The notes: generated by a model not told the origin, from the letters alone. A DNA stretch of 64,000 bases from Paenibacillus sp. PL2-23 (GCF_040834005.1 NZ_CP162129.1:509501-573500); one strand, 5' to 3'. Shown: positions 18,227-27,093, counted from the stretch's first letter. Numbers and translations: made by a program.

Positions 18227-19921
18227 TTATAGCGCTTTGTCGTCTACGCTGTCCAGCCAGCTCTCGATGGAAGCGATGACGGATGTCACGCAGCCGTCCT
18301 CGAAGGGAGAGATGAGCCCTGCGGCGCTGACCAGCTCCGTGAAGGACCGGCTGCCGCCCAGCTTGCACAGGCTGACGTAAGCGTTCCAGGCCGCCTCGCG
18401 GTTCTCATGCATCCTCTTCCAGAACTGAAACGCGCAGATTTGAGCCAGCGTGTAGTCGATATAGTAGAACGGCGAAGAATAGATATGGCCCTGCTTATGC
18501 CAGAAGGCGCCTGCTTCCAAGTAGGCGTTGTCGGCGTAATTGCGGTGCGGCAGGTATTTTCTCTCGAGCTCGCGCCAGGCTTGCTTGCGCTCGGCCGGCG
18601 TCGCGTCGGGATTGGCGTAGACATAATGCTGGAATTCGTCCACGGTCACGCCGTAAGGGATGAAGATCAGCGCGCTCGCGAGATGGTCGAACCGGTATTT
18701 GTCCGCGTCCTCCTTGAAGAATAGATCCATCCAAGGCCATGTGAAAAACTCCATGCTCATGGAATGGATTTCGCAAGCCTCATAAGTCGGGAACGCGTAT
18801 TCCGGCACCGCGTAGCTTCTGCTCTCGAACACCTGGAACGCGTGGCCGGCCTCGTGCGTCAGCACATCAATATCGCCGGAGGTTCCATTGAAGTTGGAGA
18901 AAATATAAGGCGCCTGGTGCTCGCTGATATACGTGCAATAGCCGCCGCCCTGCTTGCCCTTCTTCGCCACGAGGTCCATCAGCTCATTGTCCTGCATGAA
19001 TCGGAAGAAGGCGTCCGTCTCGGGCGACAGCTCGGCGTACATCCGCTTGCCGTTCGCCACAATCCATTCCGGGTCGCCCTTCGGCGTGGCGTTACCCGTG
19101 AGGAAGGCGAGGTGTTCGTCGTAATAGAGCAGCTCCTGCACGCCGATGCGGCTGCGCTGGCGCTCCTTCAGCTTCGATGCCACCGGCACGATATGCTCCA
19201 GCACCTGCTCGCGGAACCTTGCGACCATCTCCGCGTTATAGTCGGTGCGGCTCATACGGGCATAGCCCAGCTCCACGAAGCTGGGGAAGCCAAGCTTCTT
19301 GGCGATGCGAGTCCGCGTGTGCACGAGCTCGTCATACAGGCGATCAAGCTCTGCTTCATTCTCCCGCATGAAGCCGGAGGAGGCCTCCGCCGCGCGCTTG
19401 CGCATATCGCGGTCGGTGGATTGCTGGAACGGCGTTAGCTGAGCAAGCGTGCGCTCTTCGCCCTCGAACGGAATTTTGGCGGAAGCCATAAGCTTGGAAT
19501 AAGCTGTGGCCAGCTTGTTCTCCTGCTGCAGGTCCTCGATCACCTCCGGACTGAATGTCTTCAGCGACAGCTCCGCGAGCTGGAACAGCTGGCGTCCCCA
19601 CTTGGCCTCAAGCGGCTCGCGGAAGGCCGACCCCACCAGGGCGCGATAGTAATCGGTTATGTATTCCTGCACGATGGGACCGTTCTCGTCGAAGAAGTCC
19701 TGCTCCGCCTTGTAGAATTCGTCAGTTGTATCGATGGAGTGGCGGATGCTTGCGATTTGCTGCATCGTATCGAATTCGCTGCGCAGCTTGTTCAGGCCCG
19801 TCATCGCGGCGTCCTGCTCCTCCCAGCTGCTCGACGCCGCAAATACGCTCAGCAGCTCCTTGAAGCTTGCTCCGAACGCTTGCACGTCGGGACGTTCATA
19901 CGTGTATTCGCTAAATTTCAT
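18227..19921 (-). CDS. M3 family oligoendopeptidase (PepF-like)
   Basis: A 564-residue cytoplasmic zinc metallopeptidase. The catalytic HEAGH lies at about residues 356-360, and the third ligand region MSMEFFTWPW follows some 25 residues later. GGGYCTYI and the C-terminal GSRSFTELVSAAG are typical of M3 oligoendopeptidases, which cut short peptides released by other proteases. The length matches the usual 560-570 residues when translation begins at MKFSEY (19921). The frame is open for 24 codons further upstream without a ribosome site. It is monocistronic and divergent from greA. Confidence 0.9.
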   Translation of the reverse strand: MKFSEYTYERPDVQAFGASFKELLSVFAASSSWEEQDAAMTGLNKLRSEFDTMQQIASIRHSIDTTDEFYKAEQDFFDENGPIVQEYITDYYRALVGSAFREPLEAKWGRQLFQLAELSLKTFSPEVIEDLQQENKLATAYSKLMASAKIPFEGEERTLAQLTPFQQSTDRDMRKRAAEASSGFMRENEAELDRLYDELVHTRTRIAKKLGFPSFVELGYARMSRTDYNAEMVARFREQVLEHIVPVASKLKERQRSRIGVQELLYYDEHLAFLTGNATPKGDPEWIVANGKRMYAELSPETDAFFRFMQDNELMDLVAKKGKQGGGYCTYISEHQAPYIFSNFNGTSGDIDVLTHEAGHAFQVFESRSYAVPEYAFPTYEACEIHSMSMEFFTWPWMDLFFKEDADKYRFDHLASALIFIPYGVTVDEFQHYVYANPDATPAERKQAWRELERKYLPHRNYADNAYLEAGAFWHKQGHIYSSPFYYIDYTLAQICAFQFWKRMHENREAAWNAYVSLCKLGGSRSFTELVSAAGLISPFEDGCVTSVIASIESWLDSVDDKAL

Positions 19922-20141
19922 AGAGTGGCACCCGCTTTCTTGGCGATATAGGCAGAACACATCAATATTCTGCATAATGCCATTGTAAGCCATTCACGGC
20001 GGAATATAAATGAGCGGCTGGCTTCTGAGGCCAGCGAAGGCGCATGGAATAAAAACCGCGCAGGCTGCAACGAAAAACGTATGTAATTTGACAACATATG
20101 GGGTACAATGGTAATGCGATAGGGAAAGGGGCGTATTGAAC

Positions 20142-20618
20142 GTGGCGAACGAAGAATTAATTATGACGCCGGAAGGCTTGAAGAAGATTGAAGACGAGCT
20201 GGAAGAGCTCAAGACTGTAAAGCGCAAGGAGCTGTCCGAGCGTCTGAAGGTTGCGATCAGCTATGGCGACTTAAAGGAGAACAGCGAATACCACTCCGCC
20301 AAGGATGATCAGGCCCATATGGAGACGCGAATTCTGCAGCTGGAGAGAATGCTGAAGATTGCGCGTGTGGTGGACACGGGCAGCATCAGCACGGGACAGG
20401 TCGTTGTCGGCTCTCTGGTGACGCTGAACGATATCGAATTTAATGAGAAGATCGAATACCGTGTGGTGGGACCGACTGAAGCGGATGTTGCGGACAACAA
20501 AATCTCCTACGAAAGCCCGCTGGGCAAAGAGCTGATGGGCAAGAAGGTCGGCGACAAGATTCAAGTCCATGCACCGGTCGGTATCATTGAGTACGAGCTC
20601 CTCCATATTGGGGTGTAG
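20142..20618 (+). CDS. greA: transcription elongation factor GreA
   Basis: A 158-residue GreA. The N-terminal coiled coil (KKIEDELEELKTVKR to SYGDLKENSEYHSAKDDQ) carries the acidic tip that reaches into the RNA polymerase secondary channel to stimulate transcript cleavage. The C-terminal FKBP-like domain includes SYESPLGKELMGKKVGD. The GTG at 20142 gives MANEELIMTPEG, the usual start for the family, with GGAAAGGGG 10 bases upstream. A TTG at 20136 is possible. The gene appears to stand alone. Confidence 0.95.
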   Translation: MANEELIMTPEGLKKIEDELEELKTVKRKELSERLKVAISYGDLKENSEYHSAKDDQAHMETRILQLERMLKIARVVDTGSISTGQVVVGSLVTLNDIEFNEKIEYRVVGPTEADVADNKISYESPLGKELMGKKVGDKIQVHAPVGIIEYELLHIGV

Positions 20619-20724
20619 CGCAAGCGCATAACAGGTGTGTATAGGCGCATGAGTGTGCGAGTGTACATGCGAGCGTGCGTATAAAATGCAGGAGCGCGTA
20701 AGTGCATGGGTGCCAATCATGACC

Positions 20725-20750
20725 TGTGTGTATACGTGTATACATGCGTG
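20725..20750. other. alternating purine-pyrimidine tract downstream of greA
   Basis: Twenty-six consecutive bases alternate strictly between pyrimidine and purine and contain two GTATAC hexamers. The wider region 20620-20765 is rich in GTGTG, GCGTG and CATGCG steps. Such tracts can adopt Z-DNA. No gene was found in this stretch between greA and the terminator at 20847. Confidence 0.5.
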
Positions 20751-20846
20751 GGTGTAGCGCAAGGACAGCAGCGCACAACGGCGCTGTCGCTGAAGCTGGC
20801 GGAGATTGAGCTGCAAGCATGCATACCTGCGAAAGTGCATACGTCA

Positions 20847-20885
20847 AAGGCTGTCTTCCTTGTTACAAGGGGACAGCCTTTTCTC
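20847..20885 (+). terminator. intrinsic terminator about 230 bases after greA
   Basis: AAAGGCTGTC (20848-20857) pairs with GACAGCCTTTT (20873-20883) around a loop that can itself pair (TTG/CAA). A short T run follows. Confidence 0.75.
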
Positions 20886-20942
20886 CGTCTACGGTTTACG
20901 GGCGGGCTCCATAACTCCATAACTCTGCAATTTGAGCCAAGC

Positions 20943-21018
20943 ACCCGTTATAGCCCAGTCGGTCGAGCATAGACTGAACGTCCTGGTACAAGCGGTTCGA
21001 CTCCAACCCGAGCCACCA
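20943..21018 (+). pseudogene. degenerate tRNA-Phe-like sequence
   Basis: Seventy-six bases align with a bacterial tRNA-Phe from end to end. The D-arm region is TAGCCCAGTCGGTCGAGCA, two changes from a usual TAGCTCAGTCGGTAGAGCA. The anticodon region GACTGAACGTC would give GAA. The 3' part GCGGTTCGACTCC and CCCGAGCCACCA matches the T arm and the acceptor end with CCA. However, the 5' acceptor strand (CCCGTTA) cannot pair with CCGAGCC, and the T and anticodon stems are poor. I therefore read it as a decayed tRNA gene rather than a working one. The comparison tRNA is from memory. Confidence 0.5.
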
Positions 21019-21150
21019 TTTGACCCTCTCTCTGCCCACCCATTTCCTGCAATAGTGCAGCATTTTCTCACCAGGAAGGGGCCTCATCAAATTATGCTGC
21101 GAAAATACATGATTTTCACAACATCTCTGCTGTTTAGGGCTGATTACGAG

Positions 21151-21229
21151 GGAAATGATGCAGATTCGCATCAATTTCTACATATCGCAGTGTTTGCAGA
21201 CGAAATTGATGTATGCTTGCATCATTTCC
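21151..21229. repeat. 28-bp inverted repeat with internally hairpin-forming arms
   Basis: The left arm 21151-21178 (GGAAATGATGCA...CATCAATTTC) and the reverse complement of the right arm 21202-21229 agree except in the six central bases and one neighbour. The arms are separated by 23 bases. Each arm can also fold on itself through GATGC and GCATC. It lies in a 700-base stretch without a convincing gene between greA and the DUF421 gene. Confidence 0.6.
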
Positions 21230-21322
21230 TTCCATTTCATCTCTTCCTTGTATCAAATCCTATATATCCATTACGTCAGCTTTCCACTAAAATACTTCAA
21301 AAGGCTGAGCCAAGCGGGCCGG

Positions 21323-21901
21323 CTATTGCAGCTTGGGCTCGACATGCTCCGTGTTCCCGTTCTGACGGACCTCCTGGAACAATGCGGCTTGCTGAGAGGA
21401 CGCGAGCGGCAGCTTCAGCAGGCGCTCCAGATCCCCGATGGTGACGGGTCTGGCGTAAGGCATCAGCTCGTAGCCGATCTGGCCGTTCGACTCAAGCGTT
21501 GCCGTTTTTACATCCTGGATGCTGTTCACTTGATTTTGCCGGAGCCGCATCTCCAATTGATCTACGGTCATACGCATCGCGCGCAGATTTTGTTGATGAA
21601 TAACGCCATTCTCGATGACAACCCGCGACTTGCCGCTCATAAGCTTCTCGAACCAGTTGAACTTCAGCTGCAAATATTCGATAGCGATCAGCGACGCGAT
21701 AAAAATAGTCGCAGAGCCAATCGCCTTCCACAATTCGTTGTTCGCGATGGGCTGAACGATAGTTGTGCCAATCGAGATCATGATGACCGTGGTGGCGACG
21801 CTCATCTGAGAGATCGATTTCCTGCCTGCGACACGCAGCAAGACAATCCCGACAGCCACCAGCAGCACGGACTTCCACGTCCATTCCCATTCCTCCAGCA
21901 T
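21323..21901 (-). CDS. DUF421 domain membrane protein (YetF-like)
   Basis: A 192-residue protein of the DUF421 family. Three hydrophobic segments lie in the first 85 residues, the first ending in GRKSISQMSVATTV, the family signature. They are followed by a cytoplasmic domain (RVVIENGVIHQQNLRAMRM and LEMRLRQNQVNSIQDV). Bacilli carry several paralogues linked to the spore or cell envelope, but no reaction is known. The ATG at 21901 has GGGAGG 8 bases upstream; a TTG at 21922 is also possible. No operon partner is evident. Confidence 0.85.
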   Translation of the reverse strand: MLEEWEWTWKSVLLVAVGIVLLRVAGRKSISQMSVATTVIMISIGTTIVQPIANNELWKAIGSATIFIASLIAIEYLQLKFNWFEKLMSGKSRVVIENGVIHQQNLRAMRMTVDQLEMRLRQNQVNSIQDVKTATLESNGQIGYELMPYARPVTIGDLERLLKLPLASSQQAALFQEVRQNGNTEHVEPKLQ

Positions 21902-22002
21902 TCCATAACCCTCCCAGTTCAATGTCTCTTCCTTCCTTTAGACTGGTTAGAACGGGAGGGAATTATGCCGGAACGCTTCAGGGCAGAGGCTGCGCAATCA
22001 TA

Positions 22003-22048
22003 GAGAAGGCAGCCCATCGTCGAACGCAGGTGGGCTGCCTCTCGCTTG
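22003..22048 (-). terminator. intrinsic terminator after deoD
   Basis: AGGCAGCCCA (22007-22016) pairs perfectly with TGGGCTGCCT (22031-22040). The T run on the reverse strand is modest. Confidence 0.7.
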
Positions 22049-22057
22049 TTTCTTCAA

Positions 22058-22765
22058 TTAGCCAATCGTCACAGCCTCCAGGGCTACCTCGATCATATCG
22101 TTGAAGGTGGTCTGCCTCTCCAGCGATGTTGTTTCTTCACCCGTTATGATGTGGTCGCTGACCGTGAGCACACAGAGACCCTTCACCCCGAACTTATTGG
22201 TCAAATAGTACAGCACCGCCGCTTCCATCTCGATGGCGAGCACGCCGTGCCGGCCCAGCAGAGCGGTCGTCTCCTTGTCCTCGGAGTAGAACATATCCGA
22301 CGACAGGACGTTGCCCACTCGCAGCTGCAGACCCTTCTTCTTGCCGGCTTCATAGGCTTTCAGAATCAGCTCGAAATCGCCGATCTGCGGGAAATCGTAG
22401 CCCGGGAAGCGATTGCGGATAATGGCGGAATTCGTAGCGGCAGCCTGTGCGATAATGACGTCGCGAACTCTAACATCCGGCTGGATGGCGCCGCATGTGC
22501 CGACGCGCACCAGGTTTTTGACGCCGTAGTCGTTGATGAGCTCGTGTATGTAGATCGCTGCTGACGGCATACCCATGCCCGTTCCCTGAACGGAGACGCG
22601 TTGCCCTCTGTACGTGCCGGTATAGCCCAGCATGCCGCGGACCTGGTTGTAGCAGACGGCATCCTCCAGGAACGTCTCGGCGATATATTTGGCCCGGAGC
22701 GGATCGCCCGGCAGCAGGATGGTTTCGGCGATTTCGCCTGGTTTGGCTTCAATGTGTACACTCAT
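22058..22765 (-). CDS. deoD: purine-nucleoside phosphorylase, DeoD type
   Basis: A 235-residue hexameric-type purine nucleoside phosphorylase that splits purine (deoxy)ribonucleosides with phosphate for base salvage. [18 protein letters not shown] carries the phosphate-binding Gly and Arg residues, [10 protein letters not shown] follows, and [10 protein letters not shown] and SDHIITGEE supply the ribose and base contacts, including the catalytic Asp. The length is the usual 233-239. The start at MSVHIEAK (22765) has GGAGG 8 bases upstream. It appears monocistronic. Confidence 0.93.
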   Translation of the reverse strand: MSVHIEAKPGEIAETILLPGDPLRAKYIAETFLEDAVCYNQVRGMLGYTGTYRGQRVSVQGTGMGMPSAAIYIHELINDYGVKNLVRVGTCGAIQPDVRVRDVIIAQAAATNSAIIRNRFPGYDFPQIGDFELILKAYEAGKKKGLQLRVGNVLSSDMFYSEDKETTALLGRHGVLAIEMEAAVLYYLTNKFGVKGLCVLTVSDHIITGEETTSLERQTTFNDMIEVALEAVTIG

Positions 22766-22855
22766 GTTCATAGCCTCCACAGCTTGAGTAATGGCAGATC
22801 AGTCCTAGCATAGCACACTTGAAGGGGCGTCTGCATACGCGTCATCACTCTGTAT

Positions 22856-23908
22856 TTAGGCTTTCGGCGCGTTCCTCGCCAGCTCCTTGCGGACAATCGG
22901 GGCCACCTTGGTGCCTAACAGCTCGATGGAGCGCAGCACCTCGCGATGCGGCATAGAGCCGATATCGACATGATGAAAGAAGCGGGTAATGCCCAGATTG
23001 TTATGGAGCAGAACAATCTTCTCCGCTACATATTCAGGATCGCCGACATAAAGGGCGCCTCGCAGGCTGCGCGCGTTGTCGTAGGCGGCGCGATCATAAT
23101 GCGGCCACCCGCGCTCCCGGCCGATGGTGTTCATCTGGGCTTGATTGTACGGGAAGAACAGCTCCGCCGCTTCCTCCGTCGTGTCGGCGAGGAAGCCGTG
23201 CGAATGGGTGGCGATCTGGAGCTTGGCGGGATCATGACCCGCTTGCGCCGCCGCTTGCTTGTACAAATTCACAAGCGGAGCGAACCGCTCCGGCATGCCG
23301 CCGATAATGGCGAATACGATCGGCAGGCCGAGCATTCCGGCGCGGAACGCCGACTCCGGATTGCCGCCGCTTGCGATCCATACCGGCAGCGGCTCCTGAA
23401 CGGCGCGCGGGTAGACGCCGCGGCTCCGAATGGCCGGCCGATGGCCGCCTCGCCAGGTGACCAGCTCCGATTCTCGTATAGCGAGCAGCAGCTCCAGGTT
23501 TTGCTCGAACAGCTCATCGTAATCATCCAGTCTCTGCCCGAACAAAGGGAAGGATTCCGTGAAGGAGCCTCGTCCCGCCATAATCTCCGCTCTTCCGCTC
23601 GACAGACCGTCCACTGAAGCGAAGTCCTGATAGACTCGAACGGGGTCGGCTGAGGACAGCACCGTGACGGCGCTGCTCAGCCGAATCCGATTTGTTCTGG
23701 AAGCGGCGGCGGCCAGCACAATGGCCGGCGCACTGGCGGCGTAATCCGCGCGATGATGCTCCCCTACTCCGTATACGTCGAGACCGGCCTGCTCCGCTAC
23801 GACGATCTCCTCCACCGCATTGCGCAGACGCTCCGCATGGCTGATGGCGGCTCCCGTCTTGGGATGCGGCGTCGTCTCCAGAAAGGTACTGATGCCAATT
23901 TCAATCAT
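22856..23908 (-). CDS. LLM class flavin-dependent oxidoreductase
   Basis: A 350-residue TIM-barrel protein of the bacterial luciferase-like monooxygenase family, which uses reduced FMN or F420. Typical elements are [16 protein letters not shown] near residue 47, [13 protein letters not shown], and [20 protein letters not shown]. The C-terminal [19 protein letters not shown] is also family-like. The substrate is not predictable. The ATG at 23908 is preceded by AAAGGAGG. It is followed by deoD about 90 bases downstream, with no sign of functional linkage. Confidence 0.85.
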   Translation of the reverse strand: MIEIGISTFLETTPHPKTGAAISHAERLRNAVEEIVVAEQAGLDVYGVGEHHRADYAASAPAIVLAAAASRTNRIRLSSAVTVLSSADPVRVYQDFASVDGLSSGRAEIMAGRGSFTESFPLFGQRLDDYDELFEQNLELLLAIRESELVTWRGGHRPAIRSRGVYPRAVQEPLPVWIASGGNPESAFRAGMLGLPIVFAIIGGMPERFAPLVNLYKQAAAQAGHDPAKLQIATHSHGFLADTTEEAAELFFPYNQAQMNTIGRERGWPHYDRAAYDNARSLRGALYVGDPEYVAEKIVLLHNNLGITRFFHHVDIGSMPHREVLRSIELLGTKVAPIVRKELARNAPKA

Positions 23909-24008
23909 GTCGGTAGCCTCCTTTGTACGATACCACTCATTTTACTATAAAATATAATGTATATCAATAAAAGTTAGTTAATGAGGCATCGGCAAAAGCT
24001 CCGCCCAA

Positions 24009-24050
24009 ACAACAACAGACAAGCGGCCTCAGAAGACCGCTTGTCTGTTA
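24009..24050 (-). terminator. intrinsic terminator overlapping the stop of the MprF-like gene
   Basis: ACAGACAAGCGG (24015-24026) and CCGCTTGTCTGT (24037-24048) form a perfect 12-bp stem. On the reverse strand TTGTTGTTTG follows. The stop codon lies at the base of the stem. Confidence 0.85.
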
Positions 24051-25067
24051 GATGGAGGATTCCTGGTATCGAGCCGATTCGGCCATCCGAGCCGCTTGGG
24101 ACGCCGATACCGGAGAATGAATGGCAAGCGCCACCAGTGCCGCCGTTACCGAGAAGCCTGCAGGAGGATAGACGAGATAGACATCCTCCCAGTTCGGCTC
24201 GAATTTATTTTTGAACTCGTACAGTCCCTTGAAGTTATAGATCCGATTCCCGTACTTATAGAGCAGCCGGGCGACAAGCATGTCGTTGATGTTCGCGAGC
24301 GGCGCCATGCCGAGGCTGCAGCGGCCGTAGCCCTGTTCCTTGCCCCACAGGCAAAGCGATAGAATGAGATAGTCCATGGTGCCCTGCGGACAATCTGCGG
24401 AATAACGCATCAGGTCGACATTCAGCTGCGCCGTCTCTGTCGCTTCCTGGCATGCTCCCGCTACCGTCAGGAACGCTTCGATGCGGCCACCTTGGCCTGT
24501 CATGACCGCGATGGGAAAGCGGCTGACATAGTCGCGATGGAAGGCGCCGACGGAGAAGCTTTTCTCCTTGCGCTGCTGCAGCCATTCGTTAGAGATGGAA
24601 GCCAGACGGTCCATCAGCTGACAGGTATAGGGTGGCGTAAGCACCTCGAAGCTATACCCGCTCTTGCGGAATTTGCTCAGTCTGTTCCGTTGCTTGAGCC
24701 ATGCTTTGCCGTTCATATGGAAGCCCGTCAGGTCGATGATGGCCTCCTCGCCGATCTTGGCGGCGCGCAGGCCGAGCTCCCGGTATACGGGCAGCATGTC
24801 CGACTTGGTCTGATAGAAGGCCGGAATGCAGCGGTCCTGCTTGCAGGTCTCTATGAATTGCTGAACGGCGCGTCTCATCGAGCGCGGATGGCCGGATGGA
24901 TCGCCTAAGGCTATTCTTCGGTTACCTATAGATCGGTATGCGATAAGCGCCTCGCGCTTGGAGTCCCAGAACCATTCCTTATCGCCCAGGTAATACAGAT
25001 GCGTGTGCGACCCTTGTCCACAGCGTTCGATCAGGCGATTCAGCCGAGTCTCCGTAATGCGATCCAT
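24048..25067 (-). CDS. MprF-like phosphatidylglycerol lysyltransferase catalytic domain (DUF2156)
   Basis: A 339-residue protein matching only the cytoplasmic GNAT-fold catalytic part of MprF. Visible elements are YRSIGNRRIALGDPSG near the N-terminus, KQRNRLSKFRKSGY, MDYLILSLCLWGKEQGY, FSLG-like CSLGMAPLAN and the terminal YNFKGLYEFKNKFEPNWEDVYLVYP. MprF transfers an aminoacyl group from tRNA to phosphatidylglycerol, raising resistance to cationic peptides. The large membrane flippase part is absent here, so the protein is soluble or peripheral and its acceptor is uncertain. The ATG at 25067 has GGAGGG 10 bases upstream. Confidence 0.85.
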   Translation of the reverse strand: MDRITETRLNRLIERCGQGSHTHLYYLGDKEWFWDSKREALIAYRSIGNRRIALGDPSGHPRSMRRAVQQFIETCKQDRCIPAFYQTKSDMLPVYRELGLRAAKIGEEAIIDLTGFHMNGKAWLKQRNRLSKFRKSGYSFEVLTPPYTCQLMDRLASISNEWLQQRKEKSFSVGAFHRDYVSRFPIAVMTGQGGRIEAFLTVAGACQEATETAQLNVDLMRYSADCPQGTMDYLILSLCLWGKEQGYGRCSLGMAPLANINDMLVARLLYKYGNRIYNFKGLYEFKNKFEPNWEDVYLVYPPAGFSVTAALVALAIHSPVSASQAARMAESARYQESSI

Positions 25068-25322
25068 GTTCAATCAACCCTCCGTGCAGATTATGCATGT
25101 TCTAAGATGAGATCCGATACGTTCACTTTCTACTACTATTATCGGCATATCTCTCGAACCATTATAGAGGGACATGTCCTGCTGGAGCAATGGTATTTGA
25201 TACATTTTTTGACCACAAGTTTTCGAGCATTCGAAAAACGGAAATTAGATTTGGCGAAGTTTCGGGGTGAAGCGGGTTTTTGTTTCAGATGCGCAAGACG
25301 TAACGGACATCAAACGCACTTT

Positions 25323-26036
25323 GTGGTTATCGACCCCCGCGTGACCTCAATCCGCGCAATAACGACACCCCGTGTGGCTGTTGCTCCTTCTAACCGCTCA
25401 TTCGGCGCAATAGCGATCACTCGTGTGGTTATCGACCGCCGCGTGACCTCAATCCGCGGAATAACGACACCTCGTGTGGCTGTTGCTGCTTCTAACCCCT
25501 CATTCGGCGCAAAAGCGATCTCTCGTGTGGTTATCGACCGCCGCGTGACCTCAATCCGCGCAATAACGACACCCCGTGTGGCTGTTGCTCCTTCTAACCC
25601 CTCATTCGGCGCAATAGCGATCTCTCGTGTGGTTATTGACTGCCGCGTGACCTCAATCCGCGCAATAACGACACCCCGTGTGGCTGTTGCTCCTTCTAAC
25701 CGCTCATTCGGCGCAATAGCGATCTCTCGTGTGGTTATTGACTGCCGCGTGATCTCAATCCGCGCAATAACGACACCCCGTGTGGCTGTTGCTCCTTCTA
25801 ACCCCTCATTCGGCGCGATAGCGATCTCTCGTGTGGTTATTGACTGCCGCGTGACCTCAATCCGCGCAATAACGACACCTCGTGTGGCTGTTGCTCCTTC
25901 TAACCGCTCATTCGGCGCAATAGCGATCTCTCGTGTGGTTATCGACCGCCGCGTGACCTCAATCCGCGGAATAACGACACCTCGTGTGGCTGTTGCTCCT
26001 TCTAACCCCTCATTCGGCGCAATAGCGATCTCTCGG
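25323..26036. repeat. tandem array, seven 102-bp units each made of two 51-bp half-units
   Basis: Units begin GTGGTTAT at 25323, 25425, 25527, 25629, 25731, 25833 and 25935, exactly 102 bases apart, and differ at only a few positions. Each unit is itself a diverged duplication. One half contains TCAATCCGCGCAATAACGAC and the other TCATTCGGCGCAATAGCGAT at the same offset, each half being 51 bases and starting GTGG. Because 102 is a multiple of three, frames stay open on both strands, but none has a ribosome site or family similarity. The array fills most of the gap between the divergent MprF-like gene and the second membrane cassette. The flanking bases 25068-25322 hold no recognisable feature. 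Confidence 0.95.
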
Positions 26037-26041
26037 GAGCT

Positions 26042-26079
26042 CCAATTTGACCCTTTCCAGCATGTAATGGTCAAATTGG
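26042..26079. repeat. perfect 11-bp inverted repeat bordering the tandem array
   Basis: CCAATTTGACC (26042-26052) and GGTCAAATTGG (26069-26079) are separated by 16 bases and begin six bases after the last 102-bp unit. No T run follows. The stretch from here to 26310 carries TATAAT at 26278-26283 as a possible -10 box for the next gene, and nothing else that I can assign. Confidence 0.6.
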
Positions 26080-26315
26080 ACGCTTAGCCGTCCTACACGC
26101 ACAGACTTTCCCTCAAGTGTCGTTCTAACGTTCGAGTGTCCCTTACCATTTGGGGCGACCCATTAGAAGGGTGTAAAGGTATAGTATTTTTTGTCCGTTA
26201 GAAGACTCATTGGTACGGTTGGCGTCGTCGAGACGATGGCATCCAATTGTCCGCATAAAAGCGACAGGAAATAGACATATAATAAAAGAGCTTGAATTGT
26301 GTTAAGGAGGCAGCC

Positions 26316-27089
26316 ATGTCGGACATCAGTCATCCAAGAAGGCCTAGAGCGGTATTAAGCGGTTCCGGCATCACCCATATCCAGTGGCATAATCCATTCC
26401 TTATCGCATGGTGGTCTGCGTCGTTCCCCGGCTTCGGACATCTGATCCTGAATCAATACATACGCGGTACGCTGCTTACGCTGACCGAGGTAATTGTGAA
26501 CACGCTCGCCCATATCAATGAGTCGATGATATACACCTTCTGTGGCAGGTTCGAGGCGGCGAGAGACATTCTGGATCCGCGCTGGGCATTCCCTTATTTG
26601 CTCATCTATATGCTGGCAATATGGGACAGCTATCGGTCGGCGCTTCAGAACAACAAGCATGTCCTGCTCGCGGAGCTGGAGAATGCCCGCTTGAAGCCAT
26701 TTCTGCTGGGTCGTATGGAGGTGCATTATATGGAGAGAAAAAGTCCGATCAAGGCGGCATTGTTCTCCCTTGCCTTTCCCGGCTTCGGACAGCTGTACGT
26801 GCACCGCATTTTGTTGGGGTTCTATGCCATGGTGTGGTGGTTCATCTACCTGGGCTTATCCAATGTGTACATCGCGGGCTTGCGGCTGCTCTACGGGGAG
26901 ACAGCAGCCTCAACGCTGATCCTGCATCCCCATTGGCTGTTGTTCATGCCGTCGGTTATCGGCGGCTCCATCTATCACGCCTTTGCTACAACCATCGAAC
27001 ATAATCGACTGTTCCGCATAGAGCAGACACAATATTTCCGCGAGAAATACGACGGCTCCAAGCTGCTCCTATTTCCGAGAATCGGGTGA
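26316..27089 (+). CDS. membrane protein with duplicated PGxGH motif, cassette copy 2
   Basis: A 257-residue paralogue of the product at 15551, with the same two-half layout. The first half has SFPGFGHLILNQYIRG and the second AFPGFGQLYVHRILLGF, and the linker YMLAIWDSYRSALQNNKH matches YMLSIWDSYRTTVDLNKQ of copy 1. Shared blocks also include the HW or QWL-F-PS segment near the end (HPHWLLFMPSVI against HMQWLMYLPSIY). I do not know a function. AAGGAGG lies 5 bases before the ATG at 26316. It lies just downstream of the 102-bp array and 4 bases before its partner gene. Confidence 0.75.
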   Translation: MSDISHPRRPRAVLSGSGITHIQWHNPFLIAWWSASFPGFGHLILNQYIRGTLLTLTEVIVNTLAHINESMIYTFCGRFEAARDILDPRWAFPYLLIYMLAIWDSYRSALQNNKHVLLAELENARLKPFLLGRMEVHYMERKSPIKAALFSLAFPGFGQLYVHRILLGFYAMVWWFIYLGLSNVYIAGLRLLYGETAASTLILHPHWLLFMPSVIGGSIYHAFATTIEHNRLFRIEQTQYFREKYDGSKLLLFPRIG

Positions 27090-27093
27090 AAGC

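Noticed and set aside
20271-20840. 189-residue leftward frame rich in His, Thr and Tyr.
   Set aside because: It is antisense to greA and to the low-complexity GTGTG region; the composition is that of the repeat.
20896-21174. Small leftward protein gene (WWLGLESNRLYQ...).
   Set aside because: Its central part is exactly antisense to the tRNA-Phe-like sequence, the known origin of such spurious peptides, and no good ribosome site precedes it.
25323-26036. CRISPR array.
   Set aside because: Units are contiguous and nearly identical over their full length, with no variable spacers, and no cas gene is present. The same holds for 44701-45195.
24999-26087. Long open frames on both strands across the 102-bp array (34-residue repeats).
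   Set aside because: The unit length is a multiple of three, so any stop-free frame stays open through all copies. There is no ribosome site, the plus frame begins antisense to the MprF-like gene, and the peptide resembles nothing known.
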